A DNA stretch of 33,140 bases from Bacteroidota bacterium (GCA_021845665.1 JAJZVO010000049.1:1-33140); one strand, 5' to 3'. Positions 23,500-32,091 are shown, counted from the first letter of the stretch. A program made the numbers and translations. Notes: generated by a model from the sequence alone, not told the origin.

Positions 23500-24696
23500 A
23501 TGAGTTTCGAACAGACCTGGAGATGGTTCGGTCCGCAGGACCCATTCTCCCTCAAAGAAATAAAGCAGACCGGTGCTACCGGTATCGTGACGGCGCTGCA
23601 CCATATTCCGATCGGCGAAGTGTGGCTGGTCGACGAGATAATGAGGCGGAAGAGCCTAATCGAGGCTGACGGCCTGACATGGTCGGTCACCGAAAGCGTG
23701 CCGGTACACGAGGACATCAAGAAGCGCAGCGGGAATTACCGGAAATATGTAGACAACTACATCGCTACGCTCAGGAACCTCGCCAAATGCGGAGTGAATA
23801 TAGTCTGCTACAACTTCATGCCGGTGTTCGACTGGCTGCGCACAGATCTTGAAGTGGTGTTCAGCGACGGATCGATAACGACGAAGTTCGAGAGGAAAGT
23901 AGTCGTCGCGTTCGACATGTTCATGCTCAAAAGGCCCGGCGCCGCGAATAATTACACCGACGCCGAGCTCGCTGAAGCGGAGGTCTATTTCAGAGGGATG
24001 TCGGACAAAGAGAAAGACAAGCTGCTGAAGACGATCCTCCTCGGGCTTCCTGGCTCGCTGGAGGCATACACTCTTGACGCGTTCAGGGACGCGCTCGGGA
24101 AATATAAGGGGGTCGGCGATAAGGAGCTTCGTGAAGATTTGCATCAGTTTATCCGCGACATAACACCCGCCGCCGAGGAAGCGGGCGTCCTCCTCGGGAT
24201 TCATCCGGACGACCCGCCCTTCCCGCTCTTCGGACTACCGAGAGTCGTGAGCAAGAAAAGGGATTTCGAGCAGATCCTTGCTGCAGCAGATTCGCAGTCC
24301 AACGGCCTGACTTTCTGTCCCGGTTCGCTCGCAGCCGATCCGAGCAACGACGTTGTGGACATGTCGGAATCCTTCGCGGAGCGGGTCAATTTCATCCATC
24401 TTCGCAACGTGACGAAAGACGGCAAAGGAGGATTCGTCGAGGACTATCAGCTCGGCGGAGACATCGACATGTACGGCGTGATGAAACCGCTCGTCATCGA
24501 GCAGAACCGCCGCACCTCGCTCGGACTGAAGAGCGCGAGGATGCCGTTGCGTCCGGATCATGGCCATCTTATGATCCCCGACATGCACAGGAAAGGAATC
24601 TACCCGGGCTATTCTCTCTTCGGAAGGATGAGAGGACTTGCCGAGCTGAGGGGACTGGAAGTCGGCATAAGAGCCTCACTGGAAGACCGAGCCTGA
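23500..24696 (+). CDS. uxuA: Mannonate dehydratase
   Basis: Dehydrates D-mannonate to 2-keto-3-deoxy-D-gluconate in hexuronate breakdown. It has 398 residues from ATG 23500, close to the roughly 394 of E. coli UxuA; the family N-terminus EQTWRWFGPQDPFSL and GATGIVTALHHIPIGEVW are clear. GIHPDDPPFPLFGLPRV, FCPGSLA, VNFIHLRNV and LRPDHGHLM carry the metal and substrate ligands (His/Asp/Cys) of this TIM-barrel enzyme. An in-frame TTG at 23482 would add six residues; ATG 23500 fits the family and has GAGGA at 23484-23488. It converges on the sugar-acid operon; uronate isomerase, fructuronate reductase and KDG kinase/aldolase genes are not in the window. Confidence 0.95.
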   Translation: MSFEQTWRWFGPQDPFSLKEIKQTGATGIVTALHHIPIGEVWLVDEIMRRKSLIEADGLTWSVTESVPVHEDIKKRSGNYRKYVDNYIATLRNLAKCGVNIVCYNFMPVFDWLRTDLEVVFSDGSITTKFERKVVVAFDMFMLKRPGAANNYTDAELAEAEVYFRGMSDKEKDKLLKTILLGLPGSLEAYTLDAFRDALGKYKGVGDKELREDLHQFIRDITPAAEEAGVLLGIHPDDPPFPLFGLPRVVSKKRDFEQILAAADSQSNGLTFCPGSLAADPSNDVVDMSESFAERVNFIHLRNVTKDGKGGFVEDYQLGGDIDMYGVMKPLVIEQNRRTSLGLKSARMPLRPDHGHLMIPDMHRKGIYPGYSLFGRMRGLAELRGLEVGIRASLEDRA

Positions 24697-24803
24697 AATG
24701 CTTCAGCAATCTGTGCCTTTGAAAGCCATCGGTGGATTGGAAGTGGAGACGAATGCGGATCCGACTTACGAAGTCATAAAGGCATGATCTTTACGATTGA
24801 AAT

Positions 24804-24830
24804 ATCGGACCCTCTCCCGAAGTTTCCGAT
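24804..24830 (-). terminator. Stem-loop between convergent uxuA and aldehyde dehydrogenase genes
   Basis: ATCGGA (24804-24809) and TCCGAT (24825-24830) are exact reverse complements directly at the stop codon of the aldehyde dehydrogenase gene; on the minus strand ATATTTC follows. It is probably the 3' end signal of the sugar-acid operon and may serve both strands. Confidence 0.35.
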
Positions 24831-26416
24831 CACAAAACTGAATTCGATATCCTCCCATTGAGTAGTCTGAAAATACCCAATGGATTCTTGTCCTTAAGCT
24901 CATCCGGAAGCACCTCGCCGGGAAAGTCCTGGTAGCACACCGGCCTCGCGAACCGCTCGATGGCGCGAGTGCCAACCGAGGTGGTCCGGCTGTCCGTAGT
25001 TGCGGGAAACGGTCCGCCGTGTACCATGGAATGACAGACTTCTACTCCCGTCGGGAAACCGTTTATGATAAGCCGTCCCGCCTTCCGCTCCAGTATGGAA
25101 ACGAGTTCGGCGTGTTCCTTAAGATCTTCCGCCGTCGCGTGGAGCGTGACTGTGAGATGTCCCTTTAGACTCTCCGCTATTTTCAATAGTTCCGACTCGC
25201 CATCTGCGGCGACCGTCAGCGTCGACGGACCAAAATTCTCCTCTTCAAGATGCCGGTCGTTCAGAAAGTCTCTTGCATCCGTGTTCAGAAGGTAAGCGAC
25301 TCCATCAAGAGCCGTTCCTTCAGGCTTGCCCTTTGCAAGGAGTCGAACTCCATTATGCCTGGTAAGGCTCTCAACTCCCTTCTTGTAAGCGGCGTTGATG
25401 CTCTCGGTCAGCATGGGGCCGGCAGCGACCTTGCCGAACTCCACTGCCGCCGCTTCCTGGAATCTCTTTGCCTCTTCGGACGAGCGATAAAACACGAGTC
25501 CCGGATTCGTGCAGAACTGGCCGACGCCCAGCGTTACAGACGCCGTCAGCCCCTTCGCGATCTCGCTCCCTCTCTCCCGGAGTGCATGTGGAAGGACAAA
25601 CACGGGATTGCTGCTTCCCGTCTCGGCGTAGACAGGTATCGGCTCCGGCCTTCGGACCGCGGCATCATAGATAGCTTTGCCTCCTCTGAAGGAGCCGGTA
25701 AATCCTATCGCCTTGATTAGCGGGTGTACCACGATGCCCATTCCAACCCTCGTAGATCGGCCGTGGAGCATCGAGAATGTGCCGTCGGGCATGCCAGTCT
25801 TTTGGACGGCTTTCACTATCGCGGCGCCGACCATCTCGCAAGTTCCAGGATGCGCCGGGTGCGCCTTGAATACTACCGGGCAGCCTGCCGCGAGCGCTGA
25901 TGCTGTGTCGCCGCCCGCTACCGAAAACGCGAACGGGAAATTGCTCGCGCCGAATACTCCTACCGGCCCGAGAGGCTTGAGCATGCTCCTGATGTCCGGC
26001 TTCGGCGCCGGTTTTCTCGAGGGATCCCCGGTGTCTATTCTCGCGTCGACCCATGAGCCTTCCCTCAAAAGCTCGGCAAACAACTTCAACTGGCCGACAG
26101 TCCTACCCCTTTCCCCTGCCAGTCTCCCTTCGGGTAACCCTGTCTCCATACTGCATCTTTTTATGAGCTGGTCGCCGAGAGAAACGATCTCTTCCGCGAT
26201 CGCTTCGAGAAAGAACGCCTTTTCTTTTCCGGCTTTCTTACCGTAGACTCCGAATGCGCTCTCGGCTTTCTTTATTGCCAGTTCAATCTCGGTGTCGTCG
26301 GCCTCATGAAATTCCGGTGAAATCGATTCGTTGATGGAGGGATCAACGGCTTTGAAGACTTCTTTTCCTTCGCCCGACAATTCATTCCCGATGAAGTTGT
26401 TTCCTGAAAGGTTCAT
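24830..26416 (-). CDS. Alpha-ketoglutaric semialdehyde dehydrogenase (ALDH family)
   Basis: Oxidises 2,5-dioxopentanoate (alpha-ketoglutaric semialdehyde) to 2-oxoglutarate, the last Weimberg step. It has 528 residues, the longer length of the type III KGSADH group. FGASNFPFAFSVAGGDTASAL (155-175) and FKAHPAHPGT (183-192, with K184) are characteristic. The general-base Glu is E265 in YAETGSSNP and the nucleophile C302 in GVGQFCTNPG. The start is ATG at 26416, one base after the stop codon of the FAH-family gene (TGAGATG), so the two are translationally linked. Other aldehyde substrates are possible, but the dehydratase partners make this assignment strong. Confidence 0.9.
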   Translation of the reverse strand: MNLSGNNFIGNELSGEGKEVFKAVDPSINESISPEFHEADDTEIELAIKKAESAFGVYGKKAGKEKAFFLEAIAEEIVSLGDQLIKRCSMETGLPEGRLAGERGRTVGQLKLFAELLREGSWVDARIDTGDPSRKPAPKPDIRSMLKPLGPVGVFGASNFPFAFSVAGGDTASALAAGCPVVFKAHPAHPGTCEMVGAAIVKAVQKTGMPDGTFSMLHGRSTRVGMGIVVHPLIKAIGFTGSFRGGKAIYDAAVRRPEPIPVYAETGSSNPVFVLPHALRERGSEIAKGLTASVTLGVGQFCTNPGLVFYRSSEEAKRFQEAAAVEFGKVAAGPMLTESINAAYKKGVESLTRHNGVRLLAKGKPEGTALDGVAYLLNTDARDFLNDRHLEEENFGPSTLTVAADGESELLKIAESLKGHLTVTLHATAEDLKEHAELVSILERKAGRLIINGFPTGVEVCHSMVHGGPFPATTDSRTTSVGTRAIERFARPVCYQDFPGEVLPDELKDKNPLGIFRLLNGRISNSVL

Positions 26417-26417
26417 C

Positions 26418-27242
26418 TCATTCCACCTTGTTCTTCAGTGTTCCGATCGGCTGAATGGTAATGTTTATTTCATCGCCGCTCTTCAGTGTGAAATCGCTTG
26501 ATGGTACGATCCCCGTTCCTGTCATGAGAAGGCTGCCGTGAGGGAAAGAGCACTCGCGATACAGGAACGAGACAAGTTGCGTAAGTTCTCTCTTGATCTG
26601 GCTTATCTCCGTGCTTCCTGTAAATACGCTGGAACCGCTTCTTTTGATATCGAGTTCGATGGTCGTCGTCTTGGGCAGCGGGTCTTCAGTCACGTAAATC
26701 CAGGGTCCAATCGCTGCGCAGCCGTCGTAGGTCTTGGCCTGCGGAAGATACAGCGGGTTTTCTCCTTCGATGCTTCTCGAACTCATATCGTTGCCGATAG
26801 TATAACCGACGATCTTCCCGGAAGACGTAATCATCAGCGTGAGTTCGGGTTCCGGGACGTTCCATGTCGAGTCCCTGCGGATTCTCACTTTCGCGCCGTG
26901 ACCGACTATCCTATGCGGCGTCGATTTGAAAAACAGTTCCGGCCGTTCGGCCTCGTAAACATGAGCGTAGTAGTCGCCTCCGCCGGTCTTCTTCGACTCT
27001 TCCTGCCGTCCCTGCTTGCTCCTGAAATACGTCACGCCGCTCGCCCATAGCTCCTGGGATTGGACGGGAGGAAGGAGATTGTCCGGCATCCTGTCGGTGG
27101 GGAGCATCGACTGTACCACGTTCTTTATCTTACGGTACAGATCATCGTCGTTGACGAATCTGTCCCAGGCCTCATTTTTCAAAAAGAAGAACCGGCTATC
27201 ATCTTCGACGAAAATGCCGGTGGTAGTTTTATATAGTCGCAT
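26418..27242 (-). CDS. FAH-family 2-keto-3-deoxy-pentonate dehydratase
   Basis: Fumarylacetoacetate-hydrolase-fold enzyme of about 274 residues, resembling 2-dehydro-3-deoxy-D-arabinonate/D-xylonate dehydratase, which turns the keto-deoxy acid into alpha-ketoglutaric semialdehyde. Diagnostic stretches are [48 protein letters not shown] (metal-binding Glu pair), [24 protein letters not shown] and a C-terminal LMTGTGIVP. The start is probably ATG 27242; GTG 27251 in the same frame would add three residues. It lies 71 nt after the IlvD-type gene and 1 nt before the aldehyde dehydrogenase gene. Confidence 0.88.
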   Translation of the reverse strand: MRLYKTTTGIFVEDDSRFFFLKNEAWDRFVNDDDLYRKIKNVVQSMLPTDRMPDNLLPPVQSQELWASGVTYFRSKQGRQEESKKTGGGDYYAHVYEAERPELFFKSTPHRIVGHGAKVRIRRDSTWNVPEPELTLMITSSGKIVGYTIGNDMSSRSIEGENPLYLPQAKTYDGCAAIGPWIYVTEDPLPKTTTIELDIKRSGSSVFTGSTEISQIKRELTQLVSFLYRECSFPHGSLLMTGTGIVPSSDFTLKSGDEINITIQPIGTLKNKVE

Positions 27243-27313
27243 CGTTCTCACGTTCGGTTGTTTGCGGTCTGTGTAAATCCGTTTCGATCTGAGTCATCAG
27301 TGTGGAATCGATA

Positions 27314-29035
27314 TCAGTGTAAATCACCCTTAACTTGGGATTCGGACTTTCCTGCGAGTATATCGAGGTCCGCGCCCTGGTCGGCCTGCTGGACGTGATC
27401 GAGATATATCTTGACATATCCCCTCTCCGCGGCCGGCTTCGGCGGCTTCCAGGTGGCGCGTCGTCTGCTAAGCTCTTCATCCGGAACATCAAGATGGAGT
27501 CTGCGGCTGGCGACGTCGAGTTCTATCATGTCACCATCGCGGACGAGTGCGAGAGTGCCGCCGATTGCGGACTCAGGCGAAATGTGGAGTACGACGGTAC
27601 CGTATGCGGTTCCGCTCATCCTGCCGTCCGAAATCCTCACCATGTCCTTCACGCCGCTCTTGATCAGCTTCACCGGTAGATCGACATTTCCCACTTCCGG
27701 CATTCCCGGATAACCCTTCGGGCCGACACTTTTCAGTACAATCACACAATTGTCATCTATATCGAGATCCGGAAGGTCAATCCTCTTGTGATAATCTTCC
27801 ATGCTCTCGAAGACAACGGCTCTCCCGCGATGCTTCATCAACCTGGGCGTGGCCGCAGACGGTTTTATCACTGCACCGTTCTCGCACAGGTTGCCTTTCA
27901 AAACTGCGATGCCGGCCTCCGTCTGAAAAGGTTTGTCGAGCGTGGCAATGACGTCCCGGTTATAACATTTGGCATTCGCACTGTTTTCGGTCAGCGATTT
28001 GCCGTTGGCAGTGACGACGTCTTTGTGAAGCAATCCTTCGAGCTCCTTCAGCACTACCGGCAACCCACCGGCGTAGAAGAAGTCCTCCATCAAATATTTT
28101 CCCGAAGGCATGAGGTTGACGAGGAGAGGAATCTTACTGCCGAGCGCGTCGAAATCTTCCAGTTTCACTTCGACGCCGATCCTGTTTGCAATGGCAATCA
28201 TGTGTATCAGCAAGTTTGTAGAACCTCCGACTGCCGCATTCACGATAATTGCATTCTCAAAAGCCTTTCTCGTCAATATTCTGGACGGCTTTAGATCTTC
28301 TTTCACCATCTCGACGATCCTGCGTCCCGAAAGCTGTGCCATCATATTCTTCCGGGAGTCTACGGCGGGTATGGATGAGAAGCCGGGGAGGGTGAGCCCG
28401 AGCGCCTCTACCATCGTCGCCATGGTTGATGCGGTACCCATCGTGTTGCAGTGGCCCGCGCTTCTTGCGGCGCAGACCTCCGCCTCCTGCAAATCCGAAG
28501 CGGACCAGCCTTCGTTTGTCTGCTTCTCTTTTATCATCCAGTTAAATGAACCTGAGCCGATCGTCCCTCCTCTGAATCTTCCAGTCAGCATCGGTCCGCC
28601 TGGAACGACGATTGTCGGGAGATCGACGCTGCATGCGCCCATCACAGTCGACGGCGTGGTTTTATCGCAGCCCGTCAGAAGGACTACGCCGTCCAGCGGA
28701 TTCGCGCGTATCGACTCCTCGACGTCCATGCTCGCGAGATTCCGGAAAAGCATTGTCGTCGGACGCATGATGGTCTCGCCTAAAGACATCACGGGGAATT
28801 CGAACGGTACGCCGCCCGCTTCGAGTATACCGCGCCGCACTATTTCGGCAAATTCCCTGAGGTGGCCGTTACAGGGAGTCAGCTCCGACCATGTGTTACA
28901 GATACCGATTACCGGACGGCCGCTGAAATAATCGTCGGGATATCCCTGGTTTCTCAGCCACGATCTGTGAACGAACCCCATTTTGTCGGAGCCTGCGAAC
29001 CATTCGCGGCTCCTCAGTTTCGCTTCGGTTTTCAT
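27314..29035 (-). CDS. IlvD/Edd-family sugar-acid (pentonate) dehydratase
   Basis: A [2Fe-2S] Mg-dependent dehydratase of the L-arabinonate/D-xylonate dehydratase branch, removing water from an aldonate to give a 2-keto-3-deoxy acid. It has 573 residues from ATG 29035. Cluster cysteines are C55 (ELTPCNGH), C123 (LTGCDKTTPS) and C196 (GHCNTMGTASTM); the spacing 68 and 73 matches characterised sugar-acid dehydratases, and K125 in CDKTT is the usual metal-site lysine. The frame is open to 29101, but ATG 29035 has GAGGAG upstream and fits the family N-terminus (LRSREWF). True IlvD (branched-chain) function is less likely in this operon. Which aldonate it uses is not settled. Confidence 0.9.
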   Translation of the reverse strand: MKTEAKLRSREWFAGSDKMGFVHRSWLRNQGYPDDYFSGRPVIGICNTWSELTPCNGHLREFAEIVRRGILEAGGVPFEFPVMSLGETIMRPTTMLFRNLASMDVEESIRANPLDGVVLLTGCDKTTPSTVMGACSVDLPTIVVPGGPMLTGRFRGGTIGSGSFNWMIKEKQTNEGWSASDLQEAEVCAARSAGHCNTMGTASTMATMVEALGLTLPGFSSIPAVDSRKNMMAQLSGRRIVEMVKEDLKPSRILTRKAFENAIIVNAAVGGSTNLLIHMIAIANRIGVEVKLEDFDALGSKIPLLVNLMPSGKYLMEDFFYAGGLPVVLKELEGLLHKDVVTANGKSLTENSANAKCYNRDVIATLDKPFQTEAGIAVLKGNLCENGAVIKPSAATPRLMKHRGRAVVFESMEDYHKRIDLPDLDIDDNCVIVLKSVGPKGYPGMPEVGNVDLPVKLIKSGVKDMVRISDGRMSGTAYGTVVLHISPESAIGGTLALVRDGDMIELDVASRRLHLDVPDEELSRRRATWKPPKPAAERGYVKIYLDHVQQADQGADLDILAGKSESQVKGDLH

Positions 29036-29117
29036 TTGTTCTTCTGCTCCTCTCAAAATGGAAAGGAAAAATGCGCCTCCTTTCCACTTCAGCTTAAACA
29101 AGAAACGGCTATTTGCT

Positions 29118-30419
29118 TCAGACCATTTTGAACTCTTTTATTTCAGGAACGAGCAGGTGGATAATGAATAATGCCAACAGATAGACGCAGCCGGCTATTA
29201 TGAAGAGAGGTAAGTAGCTTCCGGTGAACTGCAGAACGAAGCCTGCTACTCCGGCAATCAACACCCCGCCGATTGCTCCGGCCATCCCGCCGAGGCCCAC
29301 GATGGAGCCGACGGCCCTCTTGGGAAACATATCGGAAGCAGTGGTAAACAGGTTTGCCGACCAGCTCTGGTGCGAGGCTGCGGCGAGTCCAATCAGCACC
29401 ACGGCCCACCATTCAGGAACGGAAGCGGCGAACACTATCGGCACGATCAAGACTGCGCTGAGCAGCATGGTCGCTTTTCTTCCCTTGTTGATGCTCCAGC
29501 CTCTCTTGATGAATGCGCCGGACATCCAGCCGCCGCCGATGCTACCTGCGGTCACCATCGTGTATATCACTATGAGTGGGAAACCAAGATGGGCAAGATC
29601 AAGATGGTACCTTTGATTGAGAAAACTCGGGAGCCAGTATAGATAGAACCACCAGATCGGATCCGTAAGAAACTTTCCGATGACGAACGCCCATGATTGC
29701 CTGTACTTGAGAAGCTTCAACCATGGAACCTTCTCCGCAGGCGGCTCCGGTGGATCGCTCTGTATGTATGCCACCTCGGCCTTGCCGACTCTTTTCTGCT
29801 TTTCAGGAATTTCATAGAACCACAACCAGAGCGCGAGCGCAATGAACCCGAGCAGTCCCGTAAAGATGAACGCTTCACGCCAGCTCCACGTCAGCGTTAT
29901 CCATGGAACCAGAATCAGAGCGACAATGGTACCGACGTTTGGTCCGGAATTAAACAGGCCAGTCGCGAGAGCTCTCTCTTTCTTGGGAAACCATTCGGCG
30001 GTTGCCTTGATCGCCGCGGGAAAGTTTCCTGATTCTCCCAAACCCAGTGCAAACCTCGCTGCTCCGAATTCGAAAGGAGTCCCGGCAAAAGCGTGTCCCG
30101 CTGCAGAGATGCTCCAAACTACCATCGAAACCGAATATCCCTTCTTGGTCCCGATCCAATCTATGAACCTCCCGACAAACAGAAGCCCAATTGCGTATGC
30201 GCCCGTGAAAGCAGCTATGATGTAGCCGTAGTCTATCTGGTTCCACCCGATACTCTTCTGAAGTACCGGCGCGAGTATGCCGAGTACCGCTCTGTCTATG
30301 TAGTTTATCGTCGTCGCGAGAAAAAGGAGGCCGCAGACGACCCACCGGTAATAACCCGATCTGGCACCTGCAGCGAGATCCGGGGTGCTTCCATCGAATT
30401 CAGGAATACTGTTTCCCAT
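29118..30419 (-). CDS. MFS transporter, hexuronate/anion-cation symporter type
   Basis: A 433-residue inner-membrane transporter with 12 predicted helices. It belongs to the ACS branch (ExuT, GarP, gluconate/glucarate porters): RWVVCGLLFLATTINYIDRAVLGILAP in helix 1, GYIIAAFTGAYAIGLLFVGRFIDWIGTKKGY, FALGLGESGNFPAAIKATAEWFPKKERALATGLFNSG in helices 4-5 and GSIGGGWMSGAFIKRGWS later. It should import a sugar acid with protons. The start is ATG 30419. It lies 35 nt after the UroD-like gene and about 82 nt before the IlvD-type start. Aldonates, hexuronates and aldarates are all possible substrates. Confidence 0.92.
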   Translation of the reverse strand: MGNSIPEFDGSTPDLAAGARSGYYRWVVCGLLFLATTINYIDRAVLGILAPVLQKSIGWNQIDYGYIIAAFTGAYAIGLLFVGRFIDWIGTKKGYSVSMVVWSISAAGHAFAGTPFEFGAARFALGLGESGNFPAAIKATAEWFPKKERALATGLFNSGPNVGTIVALILVPWITLTWSWREAFIFTGLLGFIALALWLWFYEIPEKQKRVGKAEVAYIQSDPPEPPAEKVPWLKLLKYRQSWAFVIGKFLTDPIWWFYLYWLPSFLNQRYHLDLAHLGFPLIVIYTMVTAGSIGGGWMSGAFIKRGWSINKGRKATMLLSAVLIVPIVFAASVPEWWAVVLIGLAAASHQSWSANLFTTASDMFPKRAVGSIVGLGGMAGAIGGVLIAGVAGFVLQFTGSYLPLFIIAGCVYLLALFIIHLLVPEIKEFKMV

Positions 30420-30454
30420 TTGTCTCCTCTTCCGAAGGGATAAGTTATTAGATA

Positions 30455-31522
30455 TTATTTGATTCTGAAGGTACGGCCCGCATTCATGAAGGCCAGTACG
30501 TTCTCATCGGGCGTTTCCTGCGGGAGATCGCACCCCGTGCTGAGCACGAAATTAGGATAATCTCTCATTTTCTCAAGAAGATCACGGACGTCCTTCTCTA
30601 CCTTCTCAGGTGTTCCGCAGAGTATCGAGCCGGTGGGATTCAAATTGCCGATAAGAATAATGTCTTCAGGAGTCCTTTCGGCAACAAGCCTGAGATCGAC
30701 TCCCGCCTCCGGCGAGTCGACGCTGAGAGCGTCTACCCCCGAGCGGGCCATCGATTCTATGAGGTGCATCGAATTGCCGCAAACATGATATACCGTCGAA
30801 ACATCCGTTTCCGAGCAGCTTTCGCACAGATGACTCACATACATTCCGGAAAACTCATCGAACTGTTCCGGACCGAGCATTACCGCGCTCGGCTCCAGGA
30901 CACAAATGATCTGCGCGCCTGCAGCAATAAGGAGCCTTAGATACTGTTGGATCTTTGAAGTCGCGAAGCTGCATACTTCATGAAGCATCTCCGCATTGGC
31001 AACTGTGGATGATGCGGCTTCCTCCGCCCCCATGAGAAGTGCCGCGAGCGTATAAGGACCTGTTACATACGCGCCTCTGAGCATGCCGGAAGGAAATCCA
31101 ATGCTCATCAGTTTCAGCGTCTCGACATACCCGAGAAGCCGTGCGTCGAACGAAATGTTGACCCGTTCCGCCGCTTCCAGATCTTCAGGCCGAAACTCGT
31201 CACGCACCACCGTAGCAGATTCTCCCTTCGGAAAGACGGTGTATCTTCCTATCGCATTTGCCTCAACAGAAAGGTCCATCATCGGGAAAACGACATCCGG
31301 GTGATATCTCTCCGCAATTGCTTTCAACACCTTGAAATGCTCGCCGTAGTTTTGCTGTGCAAGCTTCACAGAACAACCGATAAGATTCAATCCGGGAAAC
31401 CCAATCAAAGGAACAACCAGCCTCCGTCCTTCATAAAATGCCTTACGGACCATTTCAGGAAACGGCTTCCCCGTGACTGCAGCTGTCCTGCCTCGTTCCT
31501 GTTCGGAAAGTGCCACCGTCAT
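30455..31522 (-). CDS. UroD/MtaA-like methyltransferase-family protein
   Basis: A 355-residue TIM-barrel protein of the uroporphyrinogen decarboxylase family. It has the zinc triad of the cobamide methyltransferase branch (MtaA/MtbA type): H246 and C248 in YHVCGNS, C331 in STGCDLPQETP; the Arg-rich N-terminus of true haem-pathway UroD is not apparent. Family stretches include YVTGPYTLAALLMG, VDALSVDSPEAGVDL and LIGNLNPTGSILCGTPEKVEKDV. A methyl transfer to or from a corrinoid or thiol is therefore more likely than porphyrin decarboxylation, but no corrinoid protein is nearby. It is the first gene of the sugar-acid operon; the ATG (31522) lacks a ribosome-binding site and overlaps the TGA of a short leader frame. 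Confidence 0.88.
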   Translation of the reverse strand: MTVALSEQERGRTAAVTGKPFPEMVRKAFYEGRRLVVPLIGFPGLNLIGCSVKLAQQNYGEHFKVLKAIAERYHPDVVFPMMDLSVEANAIGRYTVFPKGESATVVRDEFRPEDLEAAERVNISFDARLLGYVETLKLMSIGFPSGMLRGAYVTGPYTLAALLMGAEEAASSTVANAEMLHEVCSFATSKIQQYLRLLIAAGAQIICVLEPSAVMLGPEQFDEFSGMYVSHLCESCSETDVSTVYHVCGNSMHLIESMARSGVDALSVDSPEAGVDLRLVAERTPEDIILIGNLNPTGSILCGTPEKVEKDVRDLLEKMRDYPNFVLSTGCDLPQETPDENVLAFMNAGRTFRIK

Positions 31523-31731
31523 CCTGGGAACACGATTTTCAAAATCTGAACCAGCTGCACCGGCGCGGATCGAAATCCGGACTCATCGACATTTGCTCCT
31601 CCCTTATCTGATGATATACCTGCCGGTATTCGCACCGATGGATGTGACCGACGGTTTTCGCCGAGCACAAATTGAGGGAGCGAGCCTGAAGCGGAATCGT
31701 GACGGAAGCGACGATAGAGGAGCTTTCTCAT
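31519..31731 (-). other. Possible 70-codon leader reading frame coupled to the UroD-like gene
   Basis: The frame runs from ATG 31731 (MRKLLYRRF...) to a TGA overlapping the downstream ATG (ATGA at 31522-31519). It sits in the about 317-nt leader after the predicted promoter. The sequence is Arg/Ser/Pro-rich without motifs, and AAGGG is 13 nt upstream. Coupling would explain the missing ribosome-binding site of the UroD-like gene, but chance is quite possible. Confidence 0.25.
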
Positions 31732-31810
31732 GATAAATGCATGCCCTTTTTCTTCGCCTATTACTTATGCCCTGACAATGCGAAGCTTTGATTTGTCTAG
31801 GAAGTGCCCG

Positions 31811-31846
31811 TTTATTCGGTTCAAGAAAATAGTTGAACCGATTCAA
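31811..31846 (-). promoter_or_regulatory. Two LacI-type operators before the sugar-acid operon
   Basis: TTGAACCGATTCAA (31833-31846) is a 14-bp near-palindrome with TTGAA/TTCAA half-sites around a central CG, the standard form of a LacI-family site. A second, TTTATTCGGTTCAA (31811-31824), differs at two bases, and its centre is 22 bp away, two helical turns. The sites also form a 9-bp inverted repeat with each other (TCGGTTCAA/TTGAACCGA). The first one touches the -10 box. Confidence 0.65.
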
Positions 31847-31874
31847 TATTACAAAGAATACGTCAGCATGTCAA
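31846..31874 (-). promoter_or_regulatory. Sigma-70-type promoter of the sugar-acid operon
   Basis: On the minus strand, TTGACA (31874-31869), a 17-nt spacer and TAATAT (31851-31846). Transcription would start near 31839, inside the operator at 31833-31846, so binding would block initiation. The leader to the UroD-like gene is about 317 nt. Confidence 0.65.
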
Positions 31875-32004
31875 ATGGTTTCACACAGGAAAAAAGGTGG
31901 GGCAGCCACACCAAGGGCCATCTGCACAGGCCGCCGCGCCGATGACGTAGTCGAAAACACACTCCGAGTCTCGACCTGCCAATGATCCGTCTTGCGAACA
32001 AAGA

Positions 32005-32025
32005 CCCGGGCGAAAACCGTCCGGG
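32005..32025 (-). terminator. Terminator-like hairpin after the T9SS protein gene
   Basis: CCCGG (32005-32009) and CCGGG (32021-32025) pair, with two further C-G pairs inside and a GTTTT loop on the minus strand, followed by TCTTTGTT. It is about 100 nt past the stop codon of the T9SS-protein gene. Confidence 0.45.
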
Positions 32026-32074
32026 CCTTCCATCAAAGATCGAGCTGTGCCATGACAACACGTAGCATTCCTGC

Positions 32075-32091
32075 AGCGCCAAGGAGGCGCT
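32075..32091 (-). repeat. Short perfect hairpin after the T9SS protein gene
   Basis: AGCGCC-aagga-GGCGCT, with exact 6-bp G+C-rich arms, lies 34 nt past the stop codon. It is not followed by a T-run on the minus strand. It may help stop transcription together with the hairpin at 32005-32025. Confidence 0.4.

Noticed and set aside
27314-29035. IlvD of branched-chain amino-acid synthesis
   Set aside because: N-terminal sequence and cysteine spacing fit the sugar-acid dehydratases, and it lies between a hexuronate-type transporter and Weimberg enzymes.
30455-31522. HemE (haem-pathway uroporphyrinogen decarboxylase)
   Set aside because: The protein has the H-x-C...C zinc triad of the methyltransferase branch and lies in a sugar-acid operon, not among haem genes.
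31604-31846. 80-codon minus-strand frame in the sugar-acid leader
   Set aside because: Its start lies inside the operator near the predicted transcription start, it has no ribosome-binding site, and its Arg-rich sequence has no motif.
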